From NCBI GenBank assembly GCA_024206335.1, contig JAAGZL010000208.1, positions 1 through 64,000 of the forward strand: a stretch of 64,000 bases of DNA. Reading direction: 5' to 3'. The position numbers and the translations under genes were made by a program. Below are positions 11,697 through 21,523 of the stretch, in pieces. Under the pieces are notes generated by a model. The model was not told where the DNA came from and searched no databases. It saw nothing but the letters and a program-made list of their open reading frames with translations. The DNA comes from Gammaproteobacteria bacterium. Lineage in GTDB: Bacteria > Pseudomonadota > Gammaproteobacteria > Chromatiales > Chromatiaceae. Within the stretch, counting starts at the first letter, position 1. Every line of letters begins with the position of its first letter.

Positions 11697-13676
11697 ATGC
11701 CAAGAAGTAGCGCATTAAGCCGAGTAACCTGCCTATGGGTGGCATTTCTTAGTTTAATCATCATGCCTCCGGCCTATGCTGAAGCAGAGCAGTCGGAAGG
11801 CAAACTGATGATTCATAACTTTGATCCGGAAACCGGCAAGCGGATTATTCCCAATGAGCGCTGCCTGACCTGTCACGGTGATGAGAAACAAAAGACCGAT
11901 GTACGTGATGATGGCACTCCGGTAAAGATCTTTGTACATCAAAAACAGATTGAGGCCAGTGTACATGGTGAACTGCGCTGCAATGATTGTCACACCACCA
12001 TCGAGCGTGTGCCTCACCGCAAGGCACCGCACGTTGTCGTTGGTTGTATCGAGTGTCATAAAGAGACTTGGGAAAAATACAAGGACGATCCGGATGGTAA
12101 GCATAAGCGCCTCAAGGTGGTCAACGATCAGGTTGGCAGCTATATGCAGTCAATCCACGCCCAGCCTAGTAAGCAGGATCAGGCCAGTACCAACGCCACC
12201 TGTTATGACTGCCACGAAGCCCACAATGTTGGGGAGCTTGGCAGTATTCAGCGTAAAGAGAAGCGCCTGAAAAACCCTGAGGTCTGTGGACGTTGCCATG
12301 AGGAGCAACTTGCTGATTACCGTACCTCCAATCACGGTAAGGCGGTGTTGGAGAAGGGAGATAGCGACTCTGCGGTGTGCTCCGATTGCCACACTACCCA
12401 CGCCATCGACAAACCAGAGACCGACAAGGCCAAGCTGGCAATCACCAAGAATTGCGGTGACTGCCATAAAGAGGCACAGCGTACCTATTTTGACTCCTAT
12501 CACGGCCAGGTACATCGTCTCGGTTATACCAATACTGCCAAATGTCATGACTGTCACGGCAGCCACAAGATACAGGGCGAAGATGATCCGACTTCGGAGA
12601 TCCACGCCAACAACCGCCTGGAAAACTGCAGGGTCTGCCACGAGGAGGCCAATGAGAACTTCCTGACCTTCTGGCCTCATGGTGATGCAGACGACAGGGC
12701 AAACTATCCGGGTCTGTGGATTTTCAAGGTCTTCATGCAGATACTGATTTTCTCGGTGATGGCCTTTTTCTGGGTCCATGTTGTGTTATGGCTCTACCGT
12801 GAGGCGATGGATCACTTCCAGGGCAAGAGTTTTGCCGAAGATCTGGATCACCCTGATGTGGTCTACTTCCGCCGCTTCCCGGTAGTATGGCGCTGGATCC
12901 ATGGCCTGTTTGCCATCTCTACCATGACCTTGATCCTGACCGGTACCACGCTGCTGTTTTCGCATACCGGCTGGGCCAAGGCCGTGGTAGCGTTCCTCGG
13001 TGGAACAGAGATGGAAGGTATTATCCATCGCACCGCTGCTGTGTTCTGGCTGGGTATCTTCATAAGCCACCTGCTTATTGCGATCAGCAATATCTGGCGC
13101 AAGCGCGCTACCTTCAAGTGGTTTGGCAGTACCTCCATGCTGCCTAATATGAAGGACGCACGCGATCTGCGTGACATGTTCAAGTGGTTCCTCGGTCGCG
13201 GCGAGCGCCCCCAGTTCTCTCAATGGACCTACTGGCAGAAGTTTGACTACTGGGCACCGTTCTGGGGCGCTGCTGTGATCGGGTTCTCTGGCATTCTGTT
13301 ATTCGCGCCGGAGAAGACAGCGCTGTTTCTGCCAGGATGGATGTTCAATATTGCCACCCTGATCCATGCTGAGGAGGCGCTGCTGGCAGCGATCTTCCTC
13401 AACTCGGTGCACTTCTTTAACGTGCACTTCAGACCTGAGCGTTTCCCGATGAGTACCACTATCTTCACCGGTGTGATACCTATTGAGGAGTTCAAGCATG
13501 ATCACCATGTGGAATATGAGCGGCTTGTTGCTAACGGCGAACTGGACGACTATCTGGTCAGGCGTCCCTCACGGCGTGCAGATCTGGCGTCTTCCTTTAT
13601 CACCACCGTGCTGATTATGAGCGGCCTGGCGTTATTGACGCTGGTGCTGATTGGTCTGATGACTACACCGAGTTGA
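11697..13676 (+). CDS. Nonahaem cytochrome c fused to a b-type cytochrome membrane domain
   Basis: Predicted membrane-anchored electron-transfer protein of 659 residues. A signal peptide (residues 1-28, cleavage after AYA) leads to a periplasmic domain with nine CxxCH haem c motifs, at residues 56, 95, 117, 169, 197, 228, 253, 283 and 311. From about 341 to the end there are roughly six membrane segments, with histidines (RWIHGL, GIIHRTA, LIHAEEA, NSVHFF) arranged like the gamma subunits of formate dehydrogenase or PhsC-type quinol-interacting cytochromes b. The ATG at 11697 has AGGAGG six bases upstream and gives a proper signal peptide; upstream in-frame codons do not. It is followed 14 bp later by a dihaem FccA-like gene and then an FccB-like gene. 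I infer transfer of electrons between the periplasmic flavocytochrome and the quinone pool; direction and substrate are not shown by sequence. Confidence 0.85.
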   Translation: MPRSSALSRVTCLWVAFLSLIIMPPAYAEAEQSEGKLMIHNFDPETGKRIIPNERCLTCHGDEKQKTDVRDDGTPVKIFVHQKQIEASVHGELRCNDCHTTIERVPHRKAPHVVVGCIECHKETWEKYKDDPDGKHKRLKVVNDQVGSYMQSIHAQPSKQDQASTNATCYDCHEAHNVGELGSIQRKEKRLKNPEVCGRCHEEQLADYRTSNHGKAVLEKGDSDSAVCSDCHTTHAIDKPETDKAKLAITKNCGDCHKEAQRTYFDSYHGQVHRLGYTNTAKCHDCHGSHKIQGEDDPTSEIHANNRLENCRVCHEEANENFLTFWPHGDADDRANYPGLWIFKVFMQILIFSVMAFFWVHVVLWLYREAMDHFQGKSFAEDLDHPDVVYFRRFPVVWRWIHGLFAISTMTLILTGTTLLFSHTGWAKAVVAFLGGTEMEGIIHRTAAVFWLGIFISHLLIAISNIWRKRATFKWFGSTSMLPNMKDARDLRDMFKWFLGRGERPQFSQWTYWQKFDYWAPFWGAAVIGFSGILLFAPEKTALFLPGWMFNIATLIHAEEALLAAIFLNSVHFFNVHFRPERFPMSTTIFTGVIPIEEFKHDHHVEYERLVANGELDDYLVRRPSRRADLASSFITTVLIMSGLALLTLVLIGLMTTPS

Positions 13677-13690
13677 TGGGGGAGGTAAAT

Positions 13691-14287
13691 ATGAAAAGAA
13701 ATAATACTACGAGCAATAACATTTACACTCTCCTTCTGGGTATGCTGGCGCTGGTTCCGGCGACTGTCCTGGCGGCACCGACGGGACAGGCACTATCCTT
13801 TACCTGTGCCGGTTGCCACGGCACTGACGGCTCCAGCGTGGGACCATCCATGCCTGCTATCGCCGGCATGGACCCTGAGGTCTTCGTCGATGCCATGAAG
13901 GCCTATCGCGATGATCAGCGTAACCCCACCATTATGAACCGTATGGCCAAGGCCTATAGTGATAAGCAGTTCAAGGATATGGCCTGGTTCTTTGCCGGCC
14001 AGCGGTTGCATCTGTTTCCACAGGAGCATGATGCGGCCATGGCTGCGCGGGGTGCTGAGTTACACAAGAAATACTGCGAGAAGTGCCATGAGAACGGCGG
14101 GCGACCCGGTGATGCCGGTACCCTGGCCGGGCAGTGGATGCCATATCTGGAATACACCATGGATGACTTCCTCAATGGAAAGCGTAAATGGCCGCGCAAG
14201 ATGAGGCGCAAGGTCGATGCGGCAATCGCGGACGAGGGCCAGGAAGCCGTCCCCGCCATTATCCATTACTACGGTAGCCAGCAGTAA
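13691..14287 (+). CDS. fccA: Dihaem cytochrome c, flavocytochrome c cytochrome-subunit-like
   Basis: Periplasmic cytochrome of 198 residues with a signal peptide (MLALVPATVLAAP). Two CxxCH motifs at residues 39 (CAGCHGTDG) and 129 (CEKCHENGG) show a two-domain cytochrome c4/FccA architecture; GPSMPAIAGM supplies the likely distal Met. The ATG at 13691 follows GGAGG; an upstream in-frame start at 13673 would overlap the preceding gene and spoil the signal peptide. It sits between the nonahaem cytochrome gene and the fccB-like gene, so it is the expected electron acceptor of the flavoprotein. An ordinary cytochrome c4-type carrier is the alternative, less likely given the context. Confidence 0.85.
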   Translation: MKRNNTTSNNIYTLLLGMLALVPATVLAAPTGQALSFTCAGCHGTDGSSVGPSMPAIAGMDPEVFVDAMKAYRDDQRNPTIMNRMAKAYSDKQFKDMAWFFAGQRLHLFPQEHDAAMAARGAELHKKYCEKCHENGGRPGDAGTLAGQWMPYLEYTMDDFLNGKRKWPRKMRRKVDAAIADEGQEAVPAIIHYYGSQQ

Positions 14288-14309
14288 TCCGGTATTGAGG
14301 AACAGAATT

Positions 14310-15608
14310 ATGACTGATATTAATCGCAGAACATTTCTTCGTACAACCGGTGGCGTTGCAGCGCTTGGCGCCACCATTGGTTTTCCAACCCTGGCCCTGG
14401 GAGCAGTGCGCCGTGTTGTCGTCATCGGCGGTGGTGCGGGTGGTGCCACCGCTGCCAAGTATCTGCGCAAGCTGGACTCAAATATTTCCGTAACATTGAT
14501 CGAGGCAAAACCCAATTACACCTCCTGCTTCATGAGCAACGAGGTGTTGAGCGGCGAGCGTACGCTTGATTCCATCACCTTTGGCTATGATGGCCTGCGC
14601 CGCCATGGTGTTGAGGTGGTCATAGATCGGGCTGTTGGTATCGATCCTGTAAAGAAGAGGGTGCAAACAGCAGGAGGCAACGGTTTCGATTATGATGCCT
14701 GTGTAGTTTCCCCCGGTATCGGCTTCAAGTGGGAGGCCATAGAGGGCTATAACGAGCAGGTTTCCAAGGAGACCATACCCCATGCCTGGTACGCTGGTCC
14801 GCAAACAGAGTTGTTACGCCGTCAGATCCAAGCTATGCCGGAAGGCGGGCGTGTGATTGTTGTTGCCCCTCCCAATCCGTTCAAGTGCCCGCCAGGCCCT
14901 TACGAGCGTGCCTCGCAGATCGCCATGTACTGCAAGCATCATAATCCTAAGGCCAAGGTCATAATCCTTGATCCCAAGTTTGCCTTCTCCAAGAAAGGGC
15001 TCTACACCGAGGGTTGGACCAAGCTCTACGGCTATGGTACCGATAACAGTATGATCGAATGGATCGGTGGCCACGAGGGTGGCACGGTTGAGGGGGTGGA
15101 CCCGGCTACACTTACCCTGCAGACCGAGTTTGAGGAAGTGCAGGGCGATGTGATCAATATCATTCCAGCGCAAAAGGCGGGCGCGATTGCCTTTGCTGCG
15201 GATCTGGTTGATGGTGACTGGTGTCCTGTAGACAAACAGACCTTCGAGTCGAAACGTCACAAGGATATCTACGTACTGGGGGATGCTTCCAGCGCAGCCA
15301 AGATGCCCAAGTCAGCCTATGCTGCCAACTCGCAGGCCAAGGTGGCTGTTGCCGCTATAGTTGCACGCTTTCAAGGTATGGAACCTGGTGATCCAACCTT
15401 CGTTAACACCTGCTACAGTGTGGTAGGCGAGGACTTTGGCATCTCGGTCGCAGCGGTCTACGGCCTTGATGCAAAAAATAATATGATCATGCCGATAAAG
15501 GGCGCCGGGGGGCTTTCACCGGCAAATGCCAGCCCTGAGATACGTCAGCGCGAGGTGAGCTATGCTCACAGTTGGTTCAAAAATGTAATCAATGACATGC
15601 TTGAGTAA
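14310..15608 (+). CDS. fccB: Flavocytochrome c sulfide dehydrogenase flavoprotein subunit-like
   Basis: Periplasmic FAD protein of the FccB family (sulfide to sulfur, electrons to cytochrome c). It has 432 residues. A Tat signal opens it (NRRTFLR at 5-11), then the dinucleotide fold VVVIGGGAGGATAAKYL (37-53). C73 in YTSCFMSNEV sits where FccB binds FAD covalently through cysteine. C193 (FKCPPGPYER) and C305 (GDWCPVD) match the redox-active disulfide pair. Tat export of a preloaded flavoprotein fits the family. The ATG at 14310 is preceded by TTGAGGAACAG. It is the last gene of a three-gene run with the nonahaem cytochrome and fccA-like genes. A related sulfur substrate is possible. Confidence 0.88.
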   Translation: MTDINRRTFLRTTGGVAALGATIGFPTLALGAVRRVVVIGGGAGGATAAKYLRKLDSNISVTLIEAKPNYTSCFMSNEVLSGERTLDSITFGYDGLRRHGVEVVIDRAVGIDPVKKRVQTAGGNGFDYDACVVSPGIGFKWEAIEGYNEQVSKETIPHAWYAGPQTELLRRQIQAMPEGGRVIVVAPPNPFKCPPGPYERASQIAMYCKHHNPKAKVIILDPKFAFSKKGLYTEGWTKLYGYGTDNSMIEWIGGHEGGTVEGVDPATLTLQTEFEEVQGDVINIIPAQKAGAIAFAADLVDGDWCPVDKQTFESKRHKDIYVLGDASSAAKMPKSAYAANSQAKVAVAAIVARFQGMEPGDPTFVNTCYSVVGEDFGISVAAVYGLDAKNNMIMPIKGAGGLSPANASPEIRQREVSYAHSWFKNVINDMLE

Positions 15609-15708
15609 GCTCGATCAGAATAAAGGGCTAATGGGCTGTACCTGAGGGTGCGGTGTCAACTAATTATGGTTGGTTCGACTTGAGCGTGGCCCACAAATGC
15701 CCTGGGTA

Positions 15709-16245
15709 CTATTCCTTGGAACGTAGCAGCACATAGGCCGCACCGGTGCCGCCATCGCGGGAGGTGGCGGAGCAGAATGCCATTACGTCATGCCGCTGGC
15801 GTAGCCACAGGTTCAGCTTCTGTTTTAATACGGGCTGCCGGTCTTCAGAGCCGTACCCCTTGCCGTGGATGATATGCACGCAACGTATTCGCCTGCGGTG
15901 GCAGTTGCAGAAGAATAGCTCCAGGGTGCTATGGGCGTGCCTGGCCGTGAGGCCGTGCAGGTCCAGTTCCATCTCTATCTCCAGCCGGCCACGGCGTAGA
16001 TCCTGAAATACTCGCTTTTGCAGTCCGGGGCGGTAGAACGATAGCACCTCTTCCGTATCAATCTCTGCCTCGGAGATGTGGTCTGAACCGGTCTCATCCT
16101 CCAGCATAATGGGGTGGCGTAACGGATGTGGTGGTAGACGCCTGCGCCAGGGCTTGATCTTATTCTGAACCAGCGGGGCGGCGTCTTGCATCATCTCCTG
16201 AAACAGCTTCTGGTCCCGGTCTTTTCTATTTGGGTCATCTGACAT
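15709..16245 (-). CDS. Smr-domain protein (SmrA/YfcN-like)
   Basis: A 178-residue protein with a basic N-terminal region and a C-terminal Smr domain, the nuclease-like module also attached to MutS2. Motifs: the LDLHGLT start of the domain, VHIIHGKGYGS and the C-terminal DGGTGAAYVLL. E. coli SmrA and SmrB are related; members act on DNA or on collided ribosomes, so the substrate cannot be chosen from sequence. It lies alone on the minus strand, opposite its neighbours, at the end of the segment between truD and surE. Confidence 0.88.
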   Translation of the reverse strand: MSDDPNRKDRDQKLFQEMMQDAAPLVQNKIKPWRRRLPPHPLRHPIMLEDETGSDHISEAEIDTEEVLSFYRPGLQKRVFQDLRRGRLEIEMELDLHGLTARHAHSTLELFFCNCHRRRIRCVHIIHGKGYGSEDRQPVLKQKLNLWLRQRHDVMAFCSATSRDGGTGAAYVLLRSKE

Positions 16246-16706
16246 GGTGTTTTTAACCTGGCCCCATAATTATTGGGTGTTCAGCTGCTGTATGCCTGCC
16301 TATAGCAAGGCATCAAAATGCCACTGTAGCACTCCTACACTGAATTTTTGATAATGCCGTATGTAGGGGGGGCGCAGCGGCCTTATCTATTCCGATCAAT
16401 CTCAAGAATACCCCTGCTCTGCGTTGTGGCTCTTGCCAAGGGAGTGACCACGCGTTGATCAAGGCCATTCCTGAATTCTAAATACTATTAGGCTGAGTAT
16501 ATAGTATATATGGATGGCTGGTGCCGACACTATAACTCTACTCTGATATAGTCTACCGATATTCCATGCATGGGATGCCTGATTTTTTTCTGGTCAGTGG
16601 TATGCTGATGATAATATGCGAAATTCATGGGGTATATTATTCACGCTAACCAGGGCTGGTATGGGTGATCTCCACGCTAGTAACTTTTTGGTGATCTGTT
16701 AACTGT
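16246..16706. other. Intergenic region upstream of surE
   Basis: About 460 bp between the smr gene and surE. It contains an A+T-rich part with several possible -10 boxes (for example ATATAGTATATAT near 16500) and a run of seven G near 16366. No open frame with coding character or recognisable RNA was found. It must hold the promoter for surE, because surE is cut off from its usual upstream operon here. Confidence 0.5.
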
Positions 16707-17459
16707 ATGAAAATACTGCTGAGTAATGATGACGGCTACAAGGCGCCTGGGCTGGAGGTTATGGCTCAAAACCTGGCCGATATTGCCGAGATAATTGTAG
16801 TTGCTCCGGAGCTGGATCGTAGTGGGGCCAGCAACTCCCTCACTCTTACCAACCCGGTGCGTGCCCACACCGAGCCAAACGGCTTTATTCGGGTGGATGG
16901 TACACCAACAGACTGTGTGCATCTGGCCATTACCGGGTTACTGGAACAGGAGCCCGACATGGTGATCGCAGGGATCAACTCCGGTGCGAATATGGGGGAT
17001 GATGTGCTCTATTCCGGTACGGTTGCCGCCGCTACGGAGGGGCGTTTTCTTGGGCTTCCGGCAATTGCCATATCTATGACCTCATCCGATCCGCAGCACT
17101 ATGCCACCGGTGCACGTGTGATCCGGGAAATTGTTCAGCAGCTACAGAAAAAGCCCCTGTCTGCCGATACTATTCTGAATATCAATGTACCGGACCTGCC
17201 TTATGCTGAGATCCGTGGTTTCTGTTCAACCCGTCTTGGGCATCGGCACAAGGCTGAGCCCGTGGTAAAGGCCAAAGATCCACGGGGACACACCATATAC
17301 TGGGTGGGACCGGCCGGGGCAGAACAGGACGCAGGTCCAGGTACGGATTTTCATGCGGTCAGAGAGGGATATGTGTCGGTGACGCCACTCCAGGTGGATC
17401 TTACCAACCACTCTGCGCTGGATGCGATAAGTGACTGGTTGCCGGGAGTGGGTGAATGA
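16707..17459 (+). CDS. surE: 5'-nucleotidase SurE
   Basis: Stationary-phase survival protein with nucleoside monophosphate (and exopolyphosphate) phosphatase activity. It has 250 residues. The metal-binding N-terminus [13 protein letters not shown] and [31 protein letters not shown] and [20 protein letters not shown] are all family signatures. It overlaps pcm by four bases, the conserved surE-pcm coupling. Confidence 0.97.
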   Translation: MKILLSNDDGYKAPGLEVMAQNLADIAEIIVVAPELDRSGASNSLTLTNPVRAHTEPNGFIRVDGTPTDCVHLAITGLLEQEPDMVIAGINSGANMGDDVLYSGTVAAATEGRFLGLPAIAISMTSSDPQHYATGARVIREIVQQLQKKPLSADTILNINVPDLPYAEIRGFCSTRLGHRHKAEPVVKAKDPRGHTIYWVGPAGAEQDAGPGTDFHAVREGYVSVTPLQVDLTNHSALDAISDWLPGVGE

Positions 17460-18121
17460 GTTCAGCGCACCATCGTGGTATTGGCATGACCTCAATGCGA
17501 ACCCGTAATCGCCTGATTGATCGCCTGAGCGAAGAGGGGATCAAAAATCAGGGGGTGCTGGAGGTGATGCGTGGTACCCCACGACATATATTTGTCGAGG
17601 AGGCCCTTGCCAGCCGGGCCTATGAGGACACTGCGCTTCCCATTGGTTTGGGACAGACCATCTCCCAGCCCTATATCGTGGCCAGGATGACGGAACTCCT
17701 GTTGGAGGACGGGCCGCTGAAAAATGTCCTAGAGGTTGGTACGGGGTCCGGTTACCAGACTGCGGTATTGGCGCAGATGGTGGGGCGTGTCTACAGCGTG
17801 GAGCGGATTGAGCCTCTACTGCAGCAGGCCAGGGGGCGACTGCGTGAAATGGGTTTGAAGAATATCCGTATGAAGCTGAGTGATGGTGGCATGGGTCTGC
17901 CAGAATATGCCCCCTATGATGGCATCTTGGTTACTGCGGCTCCGGCAGGAATCCCCTTGGCCCTGGTGGAACAACTGCGGGTGGGTGGAAGGCTGGTTCT
18001 GCCGGTAGGGTCTGCTCGGGAACAGGTGCTGGTGAAAGTGGTCAAGACAGAAGATGGATACGACAAAGAGATACTGGAACAGGTGGTCTTTGTACCCCTG
18101 CTGGGAGGGGTGCAGAGATGA
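17456..18121 (+). CDS. pcm: Protein-L-isoaspartate O-methyltransferase
   Basis: Repairs isoaspartyl residues in aged proteins with SAM. It has 221 residues. Motifs: the substrate-binding [18 protein letters not shown], motif [31 protein letters not shown] and GGRLVLPVG. The start ATG overlaps the surE stop and the stop overlaps yqaA (ATGA). A second in-frame ATG at 17486 ([10 protein letters not shown]) is possible and would give a more typical length. Confidence 0.96.
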   Translation: MSSAHHRGIGMTSMRTRNRLIDRLSEEGIKNQGVLEVMRGTPRHIFVEEALASRAYEDTALPIGLGQTISQPYIVARMTELLLEDGPLKNVLEVGTGSGYQTAVLAQMVGRVYSVERIEPLLQQARGRLREMGLKNIRMKLSDGGMGLPEYAPYDGILVTAAPAGIPLALVEQLRVGGRLVLPVGSAREQVLVKVVKTEDGYDKEILEQVVFVPLLGGVQR

Positions 18122-18696
18122 AGTGGTTTTCACCAATTTATGAACGGGTTCTGACCTGGTCCCGGCATCGTCACGCCCCGCGCTATCTGGCAGCACTGAG
18201 TTTTTCTGAGTCATCTTTTTTTCCTATCCCGCCGGATGTGATGCTGGCGCCCATGGTGCTGGCCAATCCTCACAAGGCCTGGAATCTGGCGTTGCTGACT
18301 ACCGTGACCTCGGTGCTGGGCGGCGTGCTGGGTTATTTGATTGGTATGTTCTCATTTGAGTTGGTGGAGCCAATATTGCATGATGCAGGTTACTATCCAA
18401 AATATCTTCAGGCCAAGGCGTGGTTTGCCGAATGGGGGTTCTGGGCGGTATTTCTGGCCGGGTTTTCGCCCATCCCATACAAGGTGTTCACCATAACTGC
18501 TGGGGTCATCTCCATGGCCTTCCTGCCGTTTGTTGTCGCCTCTGCCATTGGTCGTGGGGGCAGGTTTTTTCTGGTGGCCGGCCTTCTGTTCTGGGGTGGC
18601 AAGGGTATGGAGGAGACCCTGCGTAGATACATAGATATCATTGGTTGGGTAACCGTGGCATTGGTTGTTCTTTTGATTGTAATTATAAAGTGGTAG
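18118..18696 (+). CDS. yqaA: YqaA-type DedA/SNARE-associated family membrane protein
   Basis: Inner-membrane protein of 192 residues in the DedA superfamily, YqaA branch. The diagnostic re-entrant segments are readable: [21 protein letters not shown] and [20 protein letters not shown]. There are about four hydrophobic segments. It overlaps the pcm stop by four bases. DedA proteins are linked to membrane lipid translocation and homeostasis; the substrate of the YqaA branch is unknown. Confidence 0.9.
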   Translation: MKWFSPIYERVLTWSRHRHAPRYLAALSFSESSFFPIPPDVMLAPMVLANPHKAWNLALLTTVTSVLGGVLGYLIGMFSFELVEPILHDAGYYPKYLQAKAWFAEWGFWAVFLAGFSPIPYKVFTITAGVISMAFLPFVVASAIGRGGRFFLVAGLLFWGGKGMEETLRRYIDIIGWVTVALVVLLIVIIKW

Positions 18697-18787
18697 TGAA
18701 TTGGTGAATCTGGCCCGATTGTTACTCACTCTATTAGCAAGTCCCATCCGGGACATACCGCCGCACCATGCATACTCCAATCATGGT

Positions 18788-19591
18788 ATGCCATATCTTA
18801 CCCCACGGCCACTGCTGGTCATCCTCACTGTTATTTTGATCTCTGTGCTACTGAATGCATGTGCCCCACCCAGGCCGGCGCCCGTGGTCAGTCGTGAAGT
18901 TGGACAGCAGCGCACCTATGCGGCCAAGCCCGGGTTCTATAAAGTCAGAAGTGGAGATACCATATATTCCATCGCATGGAGATACGGTCTTGATCACAGG
19001 GAGTTTGCGCGATGGAATAGTATACGACCACCATACCGGATATACCCAGGACGGACCCTGCGGGTGGCATCCCCACCAAGCCGGAGTGTAGTACGGAATA
19101 GGCAACTGGATACAAAGCCGGCGCAGATAGCTAAGCTGCAGCCAAACCAGGTAGCCAAGGCCAAAACTGCACCAAAGAAACAGAAGATCTCCAAATACAA
19201 AATAGCTTCCTCTTCCAGAAAGCTGCACTGGCAGTGGCCGACTGTAGGAAAAGTAAAGGTCAGATATAAAAGGGGAGATCCAAGCCGTAAGGGGGTGGTG
19301 TTGGCAGGCCGGTTGGGGCAGGGGGTAAAGGCTGCCGAAGCTGGGGCTGTGGTGTACAGTGGTAGTGGGCTTATTGGCTATGGGCAGTTACTAATCATTA
19401 AGCATAATAAAAACTACCTAAGCGCCTATGGCCATAATAAGAGGCTTCTGGTTAAAGAGGGTGACCAAGTGAAGAGGGGCGCCAAGATAGCGGAGATGGG
19501 AAGCAATGGAAGTGGTAATACTGTTTTGCATTTTGAGATAAGACGCAATGGCGTTCCAGTTGACCCATTGCCATTATTATCGCGTAAGTAG
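18788..19591 (+). CDS. nlpD: NlpD-like lipoprotein with LysM and degenerate M23 domain
   Basis: Outer-membrane lipoprotein expected to activate an AmiC-type amidase during septal peptidoglycan splitting. From the ATG at 18788 it has 267 residues, with a lipoprotein signal ending in LLNAC (Cys 25). The LysM domain is GFYKVRSGDTIYSIAWRYG to YPGRTLRV. After a basic linker comes the LytM/M23 fold (GQGVKAAEAGAVVYSGSG; YGQLLIIKHNKNYLSAYGH; NTVLHFEIRRNG). The zinc-binding HxH is reduced to a single His (LHFEIR), as in the non-enzymatic NlpD/EnvC class. A TTG at 18701 in the same frame would put 29 unrelated residues before the signal and is rejected. In E. coli the main rpoS promoter lies inside nlpD. 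Confidence 0.92.
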   Translation: MPYLTPRPLLVILTVILISVLLNACAPPRPAPVVSREVGQQRTYAAKPGFYKVRSGDTIYSIAWRYGLDHREFARWNSIRPPYRIYPGRTLRVASPPSRSVVRNRQLDTKPAQIAKLQPNQVAKAKTAPKKQKISKYKIASSSRKLHWQWPTVGKVKVRYKRGDPSRKGVVLAGRLGQGVKAAEAGAVVYSGSGLIGYGQLLIIKHNKNYLSAYGHNKRLLVKEGDQVKRGAKIAEMGSNGSGNTVLHFEIRRNGVPVDPLPLLSRK

Positions 19592-19627
19592 TATGTTTGA
19601 AATTCATTTCAGTCTTGGAGGAGTGGT

Positions 19628-20614
19628 ATGGGTAAAAAGGATGATGTAGAAGATTCTGAAGTAGGAGTTGATTGTTCAGAGACCAGAGATAAGGCCAAGA
19701 AACCAGCTGCCAAAGAGGGGGCTTCATCACCTGCCGCAAAAAGTTCGACCAAGACAAAAAGCGCTGGGGAGGCAACCTCACCACAGATGGATGCTACTCG
19801 GCTTTATCTGAATGAGATTGGTGCATCTGAACTACTTACAGCGGAAGAGGAGGTCTATTATTCGCGTAAGGCTCAGAAGGGAGAAACCGCGGCACGCCAG
19901 CGTATGATAGAGAGCAATCTGCGCCTGGTGGTTAAGATTGCCCGCCGTTATATGAATCGTGGTCTGGCGCTGCTGGATCTGATTGAGGAGGGAAACCTGG
20001 GCCTGATGCGGGCGGTAGAGAAGTTTGATCCGGAACGTGGATTCCGCTTTTCAACCTATGCCACCTGGTGGATTCGTCAGACAATTGAACGGGCCATTAT
20101 GAATCAGACCCGGACCATTCGTCTGCCCATTCATGTAGTCAAAGAGATAAACATCTATCTGCGTGCAGCACGCAAGTTGACCCAGACCCTGGACCATGAA
20201 CCAACCGCAGAGGAGATTGCCGACCTGCTGGAGAAACCGATTGGCGAGGTCAAGCGGATGCTGGGTTTGAATGAACGTATCACCTCGGTGGATACCCCGT
20301 TTGGTAAGAATGCTGACAAGCCGTTGTTGGACACCATTTCAGATAAGAAAACTGAGGACCCTACGGATAAGATTCAGAGCGAGAGTCTAAGCATGAATCT
20401 GGATTGTTGGTTGAGTAAACTGAATGAGAAACAGCGGGAAGTGGTGGAGCGACGCTTTGGGCTGCATGGTTATGAGATATCCACCCTGGAGCAGGTGGCC
20501 AAAGAGTTGGGGGTGACCAGGGAGAGGGTGCGCCAGATTCAGATGGATGGCCTGAAGAGACTGCGGGTTATTCTGGAAAAAGACGGGTTTTCTGTTGAGA
20601 CAATATTTAAGTAA
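19628..20614 (+). CDS. rpoS: RNA polymerase sigma factor RpoS
   Basis: Stationary-phase and general-stress sigma factor, 328 residues, almost the E. coli length. A charged N-terminal extension precedes region 1.2 ([25 protein letters not shown]). Region 2 is clear ([55 protein letters not shown]), as are region 3 and the region 4 HTH ([20 protein letters not shown]). GGAGG is six bases before the ATG. It directly follows nlpD (36 bp). Confidence 0.97.
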   Translation: MGKKDDVEDSEVGVDCSETRDKAKKPAAKEGASSPAAKSSTKTKSAGEATSPQMDATRLYLNEIGASELLTAEEEVYYSRKAQKGETAARQRMIESNLRLVVKIARRYMNRGLALLDLIEEGNLGLMRAVEKFDPERGFRFSTYATWWIRQTIERAIMNQTRTIRLPIHVVKEINIYLRAARKLTQTLDHEPTAEEIADLLEKPIGEVKRMLGLNERITSVDTPFGKNADKPLLDTISDKKTEDPTDKIQSESLSMNLDCWLSKLNEKQREVVERRFGLHGYEISTLEQVAKELGVTRERVRQIQMDGLKRLRVILEKDGFSVETIFK

Positions 20615-20733
20615 AAGACATTTTTTATTAATATTTATTTTCTGGCACTATGTGTGAAGTTCATATATCTCTGTGTGGATACATGACCGGGTGGATCACT
20701 GGTTTTAGGCAGAACAAATAGAGAGATAAACAG

Positions 20734-21471
20734 ATGTGTCTCAGTAGAGTATCAGTGCCGGTATCAGGTCGAAATGCAGAAGTTGATTGTAAGAATTGTG
20801 GCCTGGATGCCCTGTGTGAACTGCTTGAGTATGGTGATGGTACAGTGGAGCTGCCACAGGGGGTTCTGCTTCGTCGGCAGCCGGTTACGCGTGGGGAGAC
20901 CATTTTTCAATCTGGTAGTCCATTCTGCTCATTCTTTGCGGTGAAATCAGGTTCGTTTAAGACCGTTATGGTCCCACCGCATGGCCAGGAGAAGGTAATC
21001 GGCTTTCACCTTCCCGGTGAGATGGTTGGTACCGATGGGGTAGCCGGGGATGCATATACCTGCACCGCACGCGCCTTGGAATCAAGCCTTATCTGCGAAC
21101 TCCGGCTGGATCAGTTGCCGCAGGTTGGTGCCTCTAAATTGGAATTGCAGAGCAGGATTATTTCGATTCTGGGTCAGGAGGTCGCCTTCAGTCACAAACT
21201 GAATGTAGCGTTGATTTGTCAGAGTAGCGAGCAGCGCCTGGCGGCATTTATCCTGAGCATCTCTTCCCGTATCAATGAGCGTGGCCTGTCCGGGGAGGAC
21301 TTTAGATTGAGTATGTCACGCAGCGATATCGCTAGTTATCTGGGTCTTGCCAGCGAGACCGTAAGCCGCACCCTGATGAAGTTGCGGAAACTTGGGGTAA
21401 TCAAGATTCGCAATAAGCATGTGCAGATGCTGGCTCCGGATGCGTTGGAAGGGCTTGCTAATGGCGTCTAA
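20734..21471 (+). CDS. fnr: FNR-family Crp-type regulator with all four cluster cysteines
   Basis: Predicted oxygen-sensing transcription factor of 245 residues. The N-terminal CKNCGLDALC places C19, C22 and C28 with exact FNR spacing, and C121 (SSLICELRL) is the fourth ligand, so a 4Fe-4S sensor is likely. The cNMP-like beta barrel (IFQSGSPFCSFFAVKSGSFK) and HTH (MSRSDIASYLGLASETVSRTLMKL) follow. It is only about 26% charged and diverges from the FNR-like protein at 3302-4066, so the two are paralogues rather than duplicates of recent origin. It lies 119 bp after rpoS. Candidate regulator of the FNR box at 4107-4120. Confidence 0.9.
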   Translation: MCLSRVSVPVSGRNAEVDCKNCGLDALCELLEYGDGTVELPQGVLLRRQPVTRGETIFQSGSPFCSFFAVKSGSFKTVMVPPHGQEKVIGFHLPGEMVGTDGVAGDAYTCTARALESSLICELRLDQLPQVGASKLELQSRIISILGQEVAFSHKLNVALICQSSEQRLAAFILSISSRINERGLSGEDFRLSMSRSDIASYLGLASETVSRTLMKLRKLGVIKIRNKHVQMLAPDALEGLANGV

Positions 21472-21523
21472 TTTATACTAATGGTAGCAGGTTTTTTTCT
21501 ATACGCTTCAACCTGGTGGGGTG

